Below, piece by piece: positions 7,955 to 16,539 of a DNA stretch of 47,277 nucleotides. The position numbers and the translations under genes are program-made. This DNA is from an archaeon (GTDB lineage Archaea > Nanobdellota > Nanobdellia > Woesearchaeales > GW2011-AR9). The notes beneath the pieces were generated by a model. That model was given only the letters and a program-made list of their open reading frames with translations, had not been told where the DNA came from and ran no database searches. The first letter of the stretch is position 1. Every line of letters starts with the position of its first letter. The DNA is taken from the NCBI GenBank assembly GCA_023259115.1, contig JAHFQW010000013.1, positions 1 through 47,277 of the forward strand. The letters run 5' to 3'.

Positions 7955-8030
7955 AGCCCGTCACGAGAGTACCTGTACGAGCAATATCGGTAAAACCAAG
8001 CTATGAACGCAGGGGTTAGTGGCACGGGCT
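7955..8030 (+). ncRNA. Putative structured non-coding RNA, 76 nt
   Basis: The two ends form a perfect 7-bp closing stem, agcccgt (7955-7961) with acgggct (8024-8030). Nested pairings can be drawn inside it: CAC with GTG, CCTG..CG with CGCAGG, AGC with GCT, and a GGTAAAACC hairpin. Its own TATA box places the transcription start on the first base of the closing stem. The length and 7-bp end stem recall a tRNA, but there is no T-arm consensus, no T8 and no acceptable anticodon arm. I do not recognise a known RNA family. Confidence 0.45.
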
Positions 8031-8040
8031 TCATATTTAC

Positions 8041-8319
8041 TTCGAAAGATAGATTACATTCATTCCAAGATTAATTCCAAGAGTTTTGCACAAGGGGAAG
8101 AGATATATTTTGATGAGTGGTTCTATTTTTTCTTGAAGTACGCGTGAAAGATAAGAGAAACGTAAGTAACAAAGTAAATTAAAATAATAATAACAAATTA
8201 AAAAATAATTAACGCCAAGTATCTTAGGCATCAAACTCATATTCATATCACTTTTTGGGATTAACCCAGAGGAACCTGAACGCAGTTTGTAGCTTTATTC
8301 TTGGCATGGAGGAAAAAAT
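8041..8319. other. Intergenic region before dnaG
   Basis: This stretch of about 280 bp is A/T-rich. I see no convincing gene; a 69-codon minus-strand frame (8037-8246) has low-complexity hydrophobic composition and no promoter. Near the dnaG end a short palindromic tgggattaaccca (8257-8269) could form a small hairpin in a dnaG leader. No clear TATA box for dnaG stands out. Confidence 0.4.
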
Positions 8320-9732
8320 ATGGCAAAAATTAGTCCAGTTGCAGCAAAATATATTGTTCATTCAACGATTACGATCGATGGGATTGTGGATAAGCCAGAT
8401 GTTATTGGCGCAATTTTTGGTCAGACGGAAGGATTGCTTGGCGCAGATTTAGAGCTGCGTGAATTACAGCGGTCCGGACGTATTGGCCGAATTGAAGTGA
8501 ATATGAATACTACTTCGGGTAAGACGAATGGAGAAATCATTATTCCGAGTTCTTTAGATAAGACAGAGACGGCAATTGTTGCGGCAGCGTTGGAAATTAT
8601 TCAACGTATTGGCCCATGTAATGCAAAAATTGAAGTTCACAAGATTGAAGATGTACGTACAAGCAAGCGCCAGTTTGTGATTGAGAGGGCGAAAGAGTTA
8701 TTGCGAGAGTTAACTGATACAACGCTTCCTGATTCACAAGAATTGGCGGATGAAGTTGCGCAGTCTGTACGTATGATGGAAGTACGGGAGTATGGTCACG
8801 AGAGAATTGCGGCAGGACCGGCGATTGATGATAGTGATGAGATAATCATTGTAGAAGGCCGGGCGGATGTATTATGTTTGTTGAAGCATGGTTTCAAGAA
8901 TGTGATTGCATTAAATGGAACATCTGTACCACAAGTAGTACGTGAACTTACTCAGAAGAAGACTTGTACGATTTTCGTTGATGGAGATCGAGGAGGAGAT
9001 CTGATTATACGTGAGTTGTTTGCGGTTGCGGATGTGGATTTTGTCTGTAAGGCACCAGATGGGAAGGAAGTAGAAGAGCTCACCAAAAAAGAGATCCATA
9101 AAGCGCTGCGTGGTCGAATTACGGCGGAACAAGCAAAGATGGACCTAGGCATTCAGGATGATGGAACACTCAAAGAAGATATCATGGCATCCAAGCAATC
9201 AAAAACAATTCGCAGCCAGACACCATCGGCAGGAATGTTTAGCTCAACTGCAGGTTCTATGCCTAATCGCCGTTTAGAGAATAATGCCGCACGACAAGAG
9301 TTTGTGCCAGTACAAAGAATGGAATATAATAGACCGGCTCAAGTGGCGAGTACACCGCGCGCTATGCCGGTGAATACAGCTCCAGTTGCGCCAATTGCGT
9401 CAACAGCTGCGGTAAATGTGAGCCGGGATCGTAAACCTACGGCAGATGAGAAAAAAATCTTCAAACAAACATTAGAAGATCTGTTTGGAACGAGAGGGGC
9501 GTGTCTGTTTGATCAAAAATTAACGATTTTGGGTAAGGTGCCTTTGAGTGAATTAAGCACAACCATTAAGAGTTTGAATGGCGGAATTTATGCTCTGGCT
9601 CTGGATGGATTGGTGGATATTGATTTAGTGCGTCTAGCGGAGAAGTTGAATATCACTTACTTAATTGGCTCAGGATCTAAAGTCAAAGAAGCGACAAGAA
9701 TCAATATTTTGACGGAAGATAAGTTAGTGTAG
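8320..9732 (+). CDS. dnaG: Archaeal DnaG-like primase
   Basis: The Toprim domain is clear: [11 protein letters not shown] (176-186, E179), followed by the [10 protein letters not shown] motif (218-227, D221 and D223). The N-terminal domain beginning [17 protein letters not shown] and including [23 protein letters not shown] is the conserved archaeal DnaG signature. Archaeal DnaG has primase activity and is also part of the RNA exosome as a poly(A)-binding subunit. A low-complexity linker (about 300-365) separates the Toprim from a C-terminal domain. The GGAGG ribosome-binding site supports the start. The HerA-like gene follows in the same direction. Confidence 0.96.
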   Translation: MAKISPVAAKYIVHSTITIDGIVDKPDVIGAIFGQTEGLLGADLELRELQRSGRIGRIEVNMNTTSGKTNGEIIIPSSLDKTETAIVAAALEIIQRIGPCNAKIEVHKIEDVRTSKRQFVIERAKELLRELTDTTLPDSQELADEVAQSVRMMEVREYGHERIAAGPAIDDSDEIIIVEGRADVLCLLKHGFKNVIALNGTSVPQVVRELTQKKTCTIFVDGDRGGDLIIRELFAVADVDFVCKAPDGKEVEELTKKEIHKALRGRITAEQAKMDLGIQDDGTLKEDIMASKQSKTIRSQTPSAGMFSSTAGSMPNRRLENNAARQEFVPVQRMEYNRPAQVASTPRAMPVNTAPVAPIASTAAVNVSRDRKPTADEKKIFKQTLEDLFGTRGACLFDQKLTILGKVPLSELSTTIKSLNGGIYALALDGLVDIDLVRLAEKLNITYLIGSGSKVKEATRINILTEDKLV

Positions 9733-9733
9733 A

Positions 9734-9780
9734 ATTTTTTAATTTTTATTTTAATTGTTTTCTTTTTTTGTTACATTTTT
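9734..9780 (+). terminator. T-rich terminator after dnaG
   Basis: Several T-runs (tttttt, ttttt, tttt, ttttttt) directly follow the dnaG stop, the form typical of intrinsic termination in archaea. No hairpin is needed or obvious. Confidence 0.5.
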
Positions 9781-9839
9781 AGTTAAATATTTTTCTCCAA
9801 CCGTAACCTTTTTATCTCTATTTGAATTGATAGCTTAAA

Positions 9840-11180
9840 ATGGTGTTTGATGTTATTATTGGGCGTTCTAAGAAAGATGTGGGAAAATATGGAAAAGAAG
9901 GAACGATTCTTGTGGGAAAGCAATATGTGCAAATGGGCCAGACAACGTCGTTGAGTAATCCGGTGTATATGGATGTGGCGAGTGCGCATGTGGTGTTTAT
10001 TGTGGGAAAACGCGGAAGTGGAAAATCTTATACGTTGGGGGCGATTGCAGAGGGCTTAGCGGATTTGCCGGGGGATATCAAACAAAATTTGTCAATTATT
10101 CTTCTGGATACGATGGGTATTTATTGGACGATGAAGTATGCTAATTTTCAAGATGCGGATATGGCACGGGAATGGGGATTGGAGCCAAAACCATTAGATG
10201 TTAAGATCTATACTCCTTCGGGATTTTATGATCAATATAAAGAACAAGGTATTCCCACGGATTTTCCGTTTTCTCTGCGACCAATTGATGTGGGGGCGGA
10301 GGATTGGTGTACAGCGTTTTCATTGAATGCGAATTCGGCGGAAGGCGTACTTATTACGCGAGTGATTCAGCAATTACAACAAGTAGAGAGTTACTCAATG
10401 GAGCAACTCATAGCCGCGGTGAGAGAAGATACAGAGAGCGAGGCAGTGGTGAAACAGGTGATTCTCAATCAATTTGAAAAAGCGAGAGGGTGGGGAATTT
10501 TTTCTACCCAAGGAACGCCACTCAAAGATCTGGCAGCAGCAGGTCAAGTGACGGTGTTGGATGTGAGTGCGTATGCCACAATTGCATCGGGTTGGGAAAT
10601 TAAATCGTTAGTGGTGGGGTTGATTTGTCGGGCGTTATTTAATCAACGAATGCTTTCACGAAAAACAGAAGAATTCAAAACGGTGGATGCGGCAATGCAT
10701 TATTTTTCCAAAACGGTGGAGGAGAAGATGGAAGAACCACTCGTTTGGCTGGCATTGGATGAAGCGCATGAATTTTTACCGCGGGAAGGAAAAACTGCGG
10801 CAACGGATGCGTTAATTACGATTTTACGGGAAGGTAGACAACCAGGAATTTCATTGATTTTGGCATCACAACAGCCAGCCAAGATTCATACTGATGTTAT
10901 GACGCAAGCTGATACAGTTATTTCTCATAGATTAACGGCGAAAATTGATATTGATGCTTTAAGCCAATTGATGCAGAGTTATATGCGTCGGGGATTGGAT
11001 GCAGAACTGGATATGCTTCCACGGGTAAAAGGAGCGGCAGTGATTTTTGATGATGCAAATGAGAGATTATTTCCTGTCCAGATGCGTCCGAGGGTTACGT
11101 GGCATGGCGGGAGTTCACCTACGGCAATTCCTGAGAAGAGAGAATATTTTTTAAAAAACATGAAAGAGATGAAAATATGA
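9840..11180 (+). CDS. HerA-family hexameric ATPase
   Basis: The order is an N-terminal HAS-like barrel (about residues 1-45), Walker A GKRGSGKS (56-63), Walker B LVWLALDEAHEF, sensor region SLILASQQP and arginine-finger region SHRLTAKIDIDAL. HerA-type ATPases translocate DNA and usually pair with a NurA nuclease in end resection; no nurA is visible here. The 446-aa length is slightly shorter than classic HerA. The ATG is leaderless or nearly so. Its stop overlaps the start of the small membrane protein at 11177 (ATGA), implying coupled translation. Confidence 0.88.
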   Translation: MVFDVIIGRSKKDVGKYGKEGTILVGKQYVQMGQTTSLSNPVYMDVASAHVVFIVGKRGSGKSYTLGAIAEGLADLPGDIKQNLSIILLDTMGIYWTMKYANFQDADMAREWGLEPKPLDVKIYTPSGFYDQYKEQGIPTDFPFSLRPIDVGAEDWCTAFSLNANSAEGVLITRVIQQLQQVESYSMEQLIAAVREDTESEAVVKQVILNQFEKARGWGIFSTQGTPLKDLAAAGQVTVLDVSAYATIASGWEIKSLVVGLICRALFNQRMLSRKTEEFKTVDAAMHYFSKTVEEKMEEPLVWLALDEAHEFLPREGKTAATDALITILREGRQPGISLILASQQPAKIHTDVMTQADTVISHRLTAKIDIDALSQLMQSYMRRGLDAELDMLPRVKGAAVIFDDANERLFPVQMRPRVTWHGGSSPTAIPEKREYFLKNMKEMKI

Positions 11181-11473
11181 GGCTGGCTAAACCACTTCGA
11201 ATACGTATGGAAAAGAATATTGTCAAAGATATCCGCAAAGAAGAACAAACTATCTTTCATCATTTTTTGTATTTGAAGAAACATTACCAAGCGATATTTG
11301 CTTTTATTATAGCGGCGGGAGGTATTTTTGTGTGGCGAGGAGTGTGGAATCTAATTGATCTATTTTGGTTCAGAGATGATTTGTTATTTTCAAATGTTAC
11401 AGGGATTGTGTTTGGCATATTTTTACTCTACTTGTCTCATCGCGTTATGAAGCAACTGGTAACAGGGGATTGA
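11177..11473 (+). CDS. Small membrane protein downstream of the HerA-like gene, 98 aa
   Basis: A basic N-terminal stretch (RLAKPLRIRMEKNIVKDIRK) is followed by two predicted membrane segments, IFAFIIAAGGIFVWRGVW (about 40-57) and a second at about 72-88 (TGIVFGIFLLYLSHRVMKQL). It overlaps the ATPase gene by 4 bp, so it is probably made with it. I do not recognise a characterised family. A role in tethering the ATPase to the membrane is a guess from context only. Confidence 0.75.
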   Translation: MRLAKPLRIRMEKNIVKDIRKEEQTIFHHFLYLKKHYQAIFAFIIAAGGIFVWRGVWNLIDLFWFRDDLLFSNVTGIVFGIFLLYLSHRVMKQLVTGD

Positions 11474-11558
11474 ATGAGAAGAATTTTTTTGGCAAGGAAG
11501 AGCAGATTATTTATTTTAGAGAAGTTTGAATAAAAAAATGAATTAATCAAACTTTTCT

Positions 11559-12458
11559 TTACATTTCATCTAGCTTCTTAATTCGTTCATCAATGGGAGG
11601 ATGGGTGCTAAATAGATTGGTGAAGAAGACTCTAGATGTTTTACGAAATGGCGAGGAGATGAATAAGTGAGCGGTGGCGCGATTAGCTTTATCAACTAAT
11701 GGGACGGGATCACTTTTAATCTTACGTAAAGCGTCGGCGAGGCCTTTAGGATACCTTGTGAGCATGGCACCAGAGGCATCGGCGAGAAATTCACGTTTAC
11801 GAGAAATGGCGAGCTGAATTAGCATGCCAATAAAAGGAGCTACAATAGCGAGTACGATTCCGGCAATAATTAGAATGATGGTTAATTGATTGTTGTCGCG
11901 ATCGTCATGCCGCCCCCAGAGTACGCTGCGTAATAAGAAATCTGATAAGAGGACGGTGATTCCTACTAAAACAGAGGCGAGCATCATGACGCGAATGTCA
12001 TAATTTTTGACGTGGGATAATTCGTGAGCTATAACTCCTTCTAGTTCTAATTTGTTTAATTTTTTGAGTAAACCAGTGGTTACGGTGACAGAGGCGTGCT
12101 GAGGGTCCCGACCAGTGGCAAAGGCATTTAACGCAGTATCTTCGATTACGTACACTTTAGGGACTGTGCTGAGTCCGGCGGCAATGGCGAGGCCTTCAAC
12201 GGTGTTGATTAATGAGGTATATTCAGGTTTGGTAGCAAGTTTTGCGCCAGTCATGGATAAAATTAGGGCATCGCCAGAATAGTAGCTAATTAAGAAATAA
12301 ATTCCGCCAAGGGTTAAGGCAAGAACTATCCCACTAAATATACTCCCCCAATATAAGCCTAGTACTACGCCAAGTACAGAGACCATACCGGCAAATAGTA
12401 ATATTAATAAGATTGATTTCCATTTATTGGATGAAATTTCGTTATAAAAATTGGCCAT
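11559..12458 (-). CDS. htpX: HtpX-family membrane zinc metalloprotease (M48)
   Basis: The zinc-binding HExxH is in VIAHELSHVKNYD, with the third ligand region REFLADASGA downstream. Four hydrophobic segments are visible: two near the N-terminus (about 15-55) and two after the HExxH (about 160-180 and 195-220). HtpX degrades misfolded membrane proteins with its catalytic site facing the cytosol. The 299-aa length is standard. It lies 80 bp downstream of lemA, a pairing common in both bacteria and archaea. Confidence 0.95.
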   Translation of the reverse strand: MANFYNEISSNKWKSILLILLFAGMVSVLGVVLGLYWGSIFSGIVLALTLGGIYFLISYYSGDALILSMTGAKLATKPEYTSLINTVEGLAIAAGLSTVPKVYVIEDTALNAFATGRDPQHASVTVTTGLLKKLNKLELEGVIAHELSHVKNYDIRVMMLASVLVGITVLLSDFLLRSVLWGRHDDRDNNQLTIILIIAGIVLAIVAPFIGMLIQLAISRKREFLADASGAMLTRYPKGLADALRKIKSDPVPLVDKANRATAHLFISSPFRKTSRVFFTNLFSTHPPIDERIKKLDEM

Positions 12459-12538
12459 GAGGGGTTGTGTGTTATTGAAGTGAATTTGTATTTTATGAAA
12501 GTGGATAGATGGGTGTAAAAAAAGATATTTACAAAAAA

Positions 12539-13090
12539 TTAAAAATCAACTTTTACGCTGCCTCTTTCTTTATTGGTTGAGGTAAAAAACTCTTTTTGGA
12601 CATAGCCAAACATTTTAGCAAAAAAGTTTTTAGGAAATACTTGTATGGCTTGGTTGAATTCCATGACAGAATCATTGTAGAACTGCCGGGCGTAGGCAAT
12701 TTTGCTTTCTGTACCGGATAATTCTTCTTGCAATTGTTTGAAATTTTCACTGGCTTTTAATTGAGGATAGTTCTCGGCAACGGCGAAAATGGATTTTAAT
12801 GCAGCACTTACTTGATTAGAAGCTTTGGCTTTATCTTTCATGGAACCAGAGAGTAGAGAAGTGCGGGCTTTGGTTACTTCTTCTAATACACTTTTTTCAT
12901 GTTTCATATATCCTTTGACGGTGCTCACAAGGTTTGGGATTAAATCGTAGCGGCGCTTGAGTTGGACATCGATTTGACTCCAAGCGTTTTCTACACGTAA
13001 TTTTAAACTGACTAGACTGTTGTAGATATAAATAGCACCTAGGACAATGATGCCTCCAAGTACTATACCAATTGTTACTGCAGATACCAT
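12539..13090 (-). CDS. lemA: LemA family protein
   Basis: An N-terminal membrane helix (about residues 5-25) is followed by the conserved LemA core VENAWSQIDVQLKRRYDLIP (37-56), an NLVSTVKGYMKHE stretch, and FNQAIQVFPKNFFAKMFGY near the C-terminus. LemA proteins are membrane-attached helical bundles of uncertain function, often next to HtpX. The 183-aa length is typical. A GGAGG ribosome-binding site sits upstream of the ATG. A TATA-like element (minus strand, 13138-13145) implies a leader of about 25 nt. The structured repeat at 13160-13339 starts 14 bp upstream of this TATA box. Confidence 0.93.
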   Translation of the reverse strand: MVSAVTIGIVLGGIIVLGAIYIYNSLVSLKLRVENAWSQIDVQLKRRYDLIPNLVSTVKGYMKHEKSVLEEVTKARTSLLSGSMKDKAKASNQVSAALKSIFAVAENYPQLKASENFKQLQEELSGTESKIAYARQFYNDSVMEFNQAIQVFPKNFFAKMFGYVQKEFFTSTNKERGSVKVDF

Positions 13091-13137
13091 AAGTATGCCT
13101 CCAAAATGTGACTATTTGAAGAGAGTTGGTTTACGTG

Positions 13138-13145
13138 TTTAAAAA
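13138..13145 (-). promoter_or_regulatory. TATA box of lemA
   Basis: On the minus strand this reads TTTTTAAA. The expected start is near 13115, giving a short leader containing GGAGG before the ATG at 13090. Confidence 0.45.
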
Positions 13146-13159
13146 GCTTGTGTAGGGTT

Positions 13160-13339
13160 GTACGTATTAAGTCTGCCCACATGCCGTGAACCGAGTGCTC
13201 CTCTGGAATGTATCTTTTATGAGGAGCGCCAACAATTCTCATTCATCATTGTAGTTCTCGGTTCACATCTTGGTCAGACTTGCAAGAGCTCACAAACAGG
13301 TTCGCTCAAGTCAGTGGGCAGACTTAACTTAATACGTAC
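13160..13339 (+). mobile_element. Structured MITE-like element, family 2
   Basis: The 180-bp unit has near-perfect terminal inverted repeats. The left end gtacgtattaag..tctgcccac pairs with the right end gtgggcagact..cttaatacgtac, with a 5-base insertion in the right arm. It is flanked by the 8-bp direct repeat gtagggtt (13152-13159 and 13340-13347). Inside are a perfect 10-bp inverted repeat, gtgaaccgag (13186-13195) with ctcggttcac (13257-13266), a nested gctcctc/gaggagc hairpin, and a gacttg/caagtc hairpin near the right end. There is no coding frame or transposase. It sits between the lemA and spoIIM-family promoters. Confidence 0.7.
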
Positions 13340-13403
13340 GTAGGGTTAGAGGTTATTTACTTTCTCCAAAAAAAGAGAGTATTTTAACCTCGATATCCGC
13401 AAG

Positions 13404-13413
13404 ATATATAAAC
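13404..13413 (+). promoter_or_regulatory. TATA box of the SpoIIM-family gene
   Basis: The sequence atatataaac lies about 45 bp before the ATG at 13451, consistent with a short leader carrying the GAGGTG ribosome-binding site. Confidence 0.5.
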
Positions 13414-13450
13414 TCAAAAATATTCCTTATCTCTACAAAAAGAGGTGTTA

Positions 13451-14359
13451 ATGGTTTTAGAACATTTATTCCCCGAAGGCTGGGTTGAGAGCAAGGGTAG
13501 TTTTGCACTTGTGTTAGGAATTGTTTATTCTATTGTAGGATTATTATTAGCGTCTGTTCTATTTCCAACTGATCCGGCTCTTGTTGCGTTGGCGTTTACG
13601 TCTATGCTTCTGTTACCAGAGATGTATAAACTCTTCTCGATTGAGGAACGCCAGCAAAGTATGTCTAAAAATGTGTCAGTGGGAGAGTTGTGGAAAGATG
13701 ATATCGAGGTTATTCGTGTTTATATTTTCATGTTTTTAGGGATTATTTTAGTGTATTCGATTGCAACGATTTTTATTCCAGGAGTTGAACAAAACCCTCT
13801 CTTTAAACAACAGTTGGCACTGCGATTAGGTGATCATGTTGCTTCGGGTGCGGCGGGACATGCTATCTCGTTTGGTTCATTTAATAGTAACTTGTTTTTT
13901 GATCTTTTGAGCAATAACTTTTTGGTGTTGATTGCCTGTTTTGTTCTAGCTCTGCTATCTGGAGATGGAGCAATTTTTCTTATTACATGGAACGCGTCGG
14001 TGTGGGGGACGATATTTGGGTTGACAGCGAAGAGTGCGGCGGCTTTTTCGAATCAGAATCCGTTATTGTTATTTGGTTTGATTATGCTTATTGTCTTTCC
14101 ACATATGATTACAGAGGCAATTTCTTATTTTCTGGCAGCGATTGCAGGGTCAGTTATATCCAAAGATGTGTTATTAGAGAAATTTGCGTCAGATCGCTTT
14201 TTTGATGTATTTAGCTTTAATTTGTATCTTCTTTTCTTTGCGTTAGTATTTGTGGTATTGGGAGCGGTAATTGAGACGTGGGTACTTAATAATGTGGGAT
14301 TGTATCAAGAAGTGATTAAGATGAGTACGCTGGGTTTGAGGGCGGCAGGATTGTTGTAA
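13451..14359 (+). CDS. SpoIIM-family integral membrane protein
   Basis: About six membrane segments are visible (around residues 20-40, 47-60, 90-115, 160-185, 210-240 and 260-285). The layout of a cytosolic N-terminus, FLGIILVYSIAT, then a stretch of small residues and Asn/Gly motifs between helices resembles archaeal stage II sporulation protein M homologues (DUF95). Function in archaea is unknown; involvement in membrane remodelling is only by analogy. I chose the ATG at 13451, behind GAGGTG, over the in-frame GTG at 13445, which lies within the ribosome-binding site. Confidence 0.75.
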   Translation: MVLEHLFPEGWVESKGSFALVLGIVYSIVGLLLASVLFPTDPALVALAFTSMLLLPEMYKLFSIEERQQSMSKNVSVGELWKDDIEVIRVYIFMFLGIILVYSIATIFIPGVEQNPLFKQQLALRLGDHVASGAAGHAISFGSFNSNLFFDLLSNNFLVLIACFVLALLSGDGAIFLITWNASVWGTIFGLTAKSAAAFSNQNPLLLFGLIMLIVFPHMITEAISYFLAAIAGSVISKDVLLEKFASDRFFDVFSFNLYLLFFALVFVVLGAVIETWVLNNVGLYQEVIKMSTLGLRAAGLL

Positions 14360-14429
14360 TTTGTTAAAAATGATAGAGTAAGAGGTGAATAAGATTCTTT
14401 GAAGAGGTTATTTTTTGAGAAATATTTGG

Positions 14430-15254
14430 TTAGGTTACTTTTTCATGCGGTTTGCACGTGGCATAAAAATCACACTGACCAGTACTCCATTTGCACAGAG
14501 AACTGATACTTTTAGGATAATGTTCAATCACCTCAAAACTAGAGGTATGAGCGTGGATGAATTCAATTTCACGTTTGGCTAGATCAAGTAGTGTTTGGTC
14601 GACATTGAGCCATTTTAATTTGTTGCGGAGAAAGAAAATACCTACTTTAGAGGGCATCTTACTATGTGTTTCATAATATAACAATGAATAAATGGCGAGT
14701 TGTAATTTAATGCTCTCTTTGAAATCAAAGCTAGAATTGGTTTTATAGTCTAAGATGTGAATTTGGCCGTCTACTTCATGAATGGCGTCAACAAAGCCTT
14801 TGACGCATAATGCTTGAGATTGAAATTCTTGCTCGCGAATGGGAGTTAAAATTAAGAATGCTTCTTGAACGGTTATTTTTTTTTCGAGAATGGTCTTTTG
14901 CATATCTGCAACAAAATGATTAGCCCAATTGAGGAGCATGAGCATGGTTTCTTCGAAGTAAAAACGTTCTTTGTCTTTGTTTAACTGTAAACTTTCTAAT
15001 TTTGCAGTGTATTGGCGCCACTGATGCAAAAAGAGGCGTTGAATTGCTTCACGAACTTTGAGAGGAAATGTGTCGATATGCCAATCGGTTACATCTATAT
15101 CGTAAAATGTTTCGAGAGTGGAGTGGACGATATTGCCGCGTACTTGATGAATGTTTGGAACGGTGGGTAATTTGAGGATATATTGATAGAAATATTTGCG
15201 AGGACACTGCTTAAATGTGTTAATAGATGATGGTGATTCTACCCTCTTAGCCAT
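14430..15254 (-). CDS. RecB/Cas4-like PD-(D/E)XK nuclease with Fe-S cysteines
   Basis: The N-terminus has the family signature SPSSINTFKQCPRKYFYQYI (first Cys at 17), followed by RGNIVHSTLETF (conserved His of the nuclease core). The catalytic acidic motif is VKGFVDAIHEVDGQIHILDYKTN: the D, the D of LDYK and the K. Then comes QLAIYSLLYY (motif with Q and Y). Three Cys near the C-terminus, in LCKWSTGQCDFYATC, with Cys17 would make a 4Fe-4S cluster as in Cas4, AddB and Dna2. No cas genes or CRISPR array lie nearby, so this is more likely a repair exonuclease. The length is 274 aa. Confidence 0.88.
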   Translation of the reverse strand: MAKRVESPSSINTFKQCPRKYFYQYILKLPTVPNIHQVRGNIVHSTLETFYDIDVTDWHIDTFPLKVREAIQRLFLHQWRQYTAKLESLQLNKDKERFYFEETMLMLLNWANHFVADMQKTILEKKITVQEAFLILTPIREQEFQSQALCVKGFVDAIHEVDGQIHILDYKTNSSFDFKESIKLQLAIYSLLYYETHSKMPSKVGIFFLRNKLKWLNVDQTLLDLAKREIEFIHAHTSSFEVIEHYPKSISSLCKWSTGQCDFYATCKPHEKVT

Positions 15255-15383
15255 ATATAGAAACCTCTTTTTAGTTTGATTGTTTGGTTATGTTGGTTTA
15301 CAACGTTAAGCCTGTCTTTATATGTTTTTCTTTGCTATAATACTTCCGCCTCATTGTTTTATCTCTGAACTTTGCCACAAAAG

Positions 15384-15391
15384 TTTATAAA
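15384..15391 (+). promoter_or_regulatory. TATA box of the aIF1A gene
   Basis: The sequence tttataaa is centred about 27 bp before the ATG at 15414. It lies inside the longer possible reading frame from 15372, which argues against that upstream start. Confidence 0.65.
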
Positions 15392-15413
15392 TAGACCTCT
15401 TTTTGGTAGATAC

Positions 15414-15731
15414 ATGCCTATAGAAAATCCCGAAGAAGTAGTGATTCGCGTGCGTATACCGCAGGGTAAAGAAGTGTTGGGTATAGTGCAACAGCGATTA
15501 GGTGGGAGCCGCATGAGGATTCTATGTCTGGATGGAAAAGAGAGAATTTGTCGAATTCCAGGCAGGTTACGGCGTGAATTATGGGTGAGAGAAAATGATG
15601 TGGTCATTGTGGAGCCTTGGGAATTAGGCGGCGAAGATAAAGGAGATGTGGTGTATAAGTATAGAGGAAAAGCAGAAGTGGAGTTCTTACGCAAGAGAGG
15701 GTATCTGAAAGGATTGGATGAAGGGTTGTAA
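15414..15731 (+). CDS. Translation initiation factor aIF1A
   Basis: This is the OB-fold factor that binds the small-subunit A site during initiation. Recognisable parts: EVVIRVRIPQGKEVLGIVQQ, LGGSRMRILCLDGKERICRI, then PGRLRRELWVRENDVVIVEPW and a GEDKGDVVYKYR segment. At 105 aa from the ATG at 15414 it matches the family length; an extension to 15372 would use TTG and contain the TATA box, so it is rejected. In many archaea this gene is clustered with rio1 and the Dim2-like KH gene; here it is about 9.5 kb away. Confidence 0.94.
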   Translation: MPIENPEEVVIRVRIPQGKEVLGIVQQRLGGSRMRILCLDGKERICRIPGRLRRELWVRENDVVIVEPWELGGEDKGDVVYKYRGKAEVEFLRKRGYLKGLDEGL

Positions 15732-15817
15732 AAAGAGTATATTTTTCTAAACGTGTTTTAGTGTATAACTACTTTAGAATGGAAAAGTTTAAATAATTCC
15801 TCTGATGGGTTAATTTC

Positions 15818-16486
15818 ATGTTCTTACACAAAAACCCAGCAAAACTGGTGGTTACAAGTTTGTTTGTACTGATTTTATTTATAGGGCAAATCCGATTGTT
15901 TACACTCTATTCAGGCCATACTTTTTTTTATTTGGAATTAGGGGGATTATTACTCTTGTTGGCGTTGAGTGTTGCGGCGTATAGTGTGTATGATACAAAC
16001 AAAGGGGAGTGGATTTTTTGGAGTGTGTTTGTGTTGTATCTAGGTAATTTGTTGTTACTTTGGTATTTTAAGAATTCATTACATGTGGCGTTGGTGTTTT
16101 TAGCGCTGGTGGCGATTGTTGTGTGTCTGCCTTATGCTACGGTGGTATCTCCTCACAAAAGAATGGTTAGTTCTCGGGCGGCGCCAGTTGAGACATACTA
16201 TGATGAGGAAGAACCACATAGCGAGATTTTTGATGAGAATGTCAAGCGGATGAGTACAGGACAGGGATATGAGAATGTGGTGGTGAGCAGCGCCAAAGCA
16301 CCTAAGAAAGCGACGGCTGTTTCTAGGTTTTCTCCGGGTAAGTATGTCGCAAGCAAATATAGTAATAGTTATCATGAACCTAAGTGTGATTGGGCAAAGA
16401 AGATCAATAAGACGCATCAATTATGGTTTAAAGATAAAGAAGGCGCTTGGGAAAAAGGGTATAAAGCGCATGATTGTGTGAATTGA
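15818..16486 (+). CDS. Membrane protein with C-terminal Ada-type metal-binding-like domain, 222 aa
   Basis: Four hydrophobic segments fill residues 10-110. A soluble linker follows, then a C-terminal domain with KYVASKYSNSYHEPKCDWAK and TKxHQLWF-KDKEGAWEKGYKAHDC. This resembles the small SxxSxxYHxPxC..A..I..N...F.S..EA...GY.PC module related to the Ada zinc-binding fold and found attached to nucleases and membrane proteins. Here the second Cys pair is reduced to a single Cys (HDC). A TATA-like gtttaaata (15788-15796) precedes a near-leaderless ATG. The biological role is unknown. Confidence 0.7.
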   Translation: MFLHKNPAKLVVTSLFVLILFIGQIRLFTLYSGHTFFYLELGGLLLLLALSVAAYSVYDTNKGEWIFWSVFVLYLGNLLLLWYFKNSLHVALVFLALVAIVVCLPYATVVSPHKRMVSSRAAPVETYYDEEEPHSEIFDENVKRMSTGQGYENVVVSSAKAPKKATAVSRFSPGKYVASKYSNSYHEPKCDWAKKINKTHQLWFKDKEGAWEKGYKAHDCVN

Positions 16487-16539
16487 TGCTTTTAGTTTGA
16501 GTGAATTGTTTTGGCTTTCAGAGTGTTTAAATTTAAAAA

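Noticed and set aside
7955-8030. tRNA gene
   Set aside because: It has a 7-bp end stem and 76-nt length, but no T-arm consensus, no T at position 8 and no anticodon arm can be formed.
8037-8246. 69-aa minus-strand membrane-like ORF
   Set aside because: Low-complexity A/T-rich sequence gives spurious hydrophobic codons; no promoter or ribosome-binding site is seen.
14430-15254. Cas4 of a CRISPR-Cas system
   Set aside because: The nuclease and Fe-S pattern fits Cas4, but no other cas genes or arrays are present, so a general RecB-like nuclease is the safer call.
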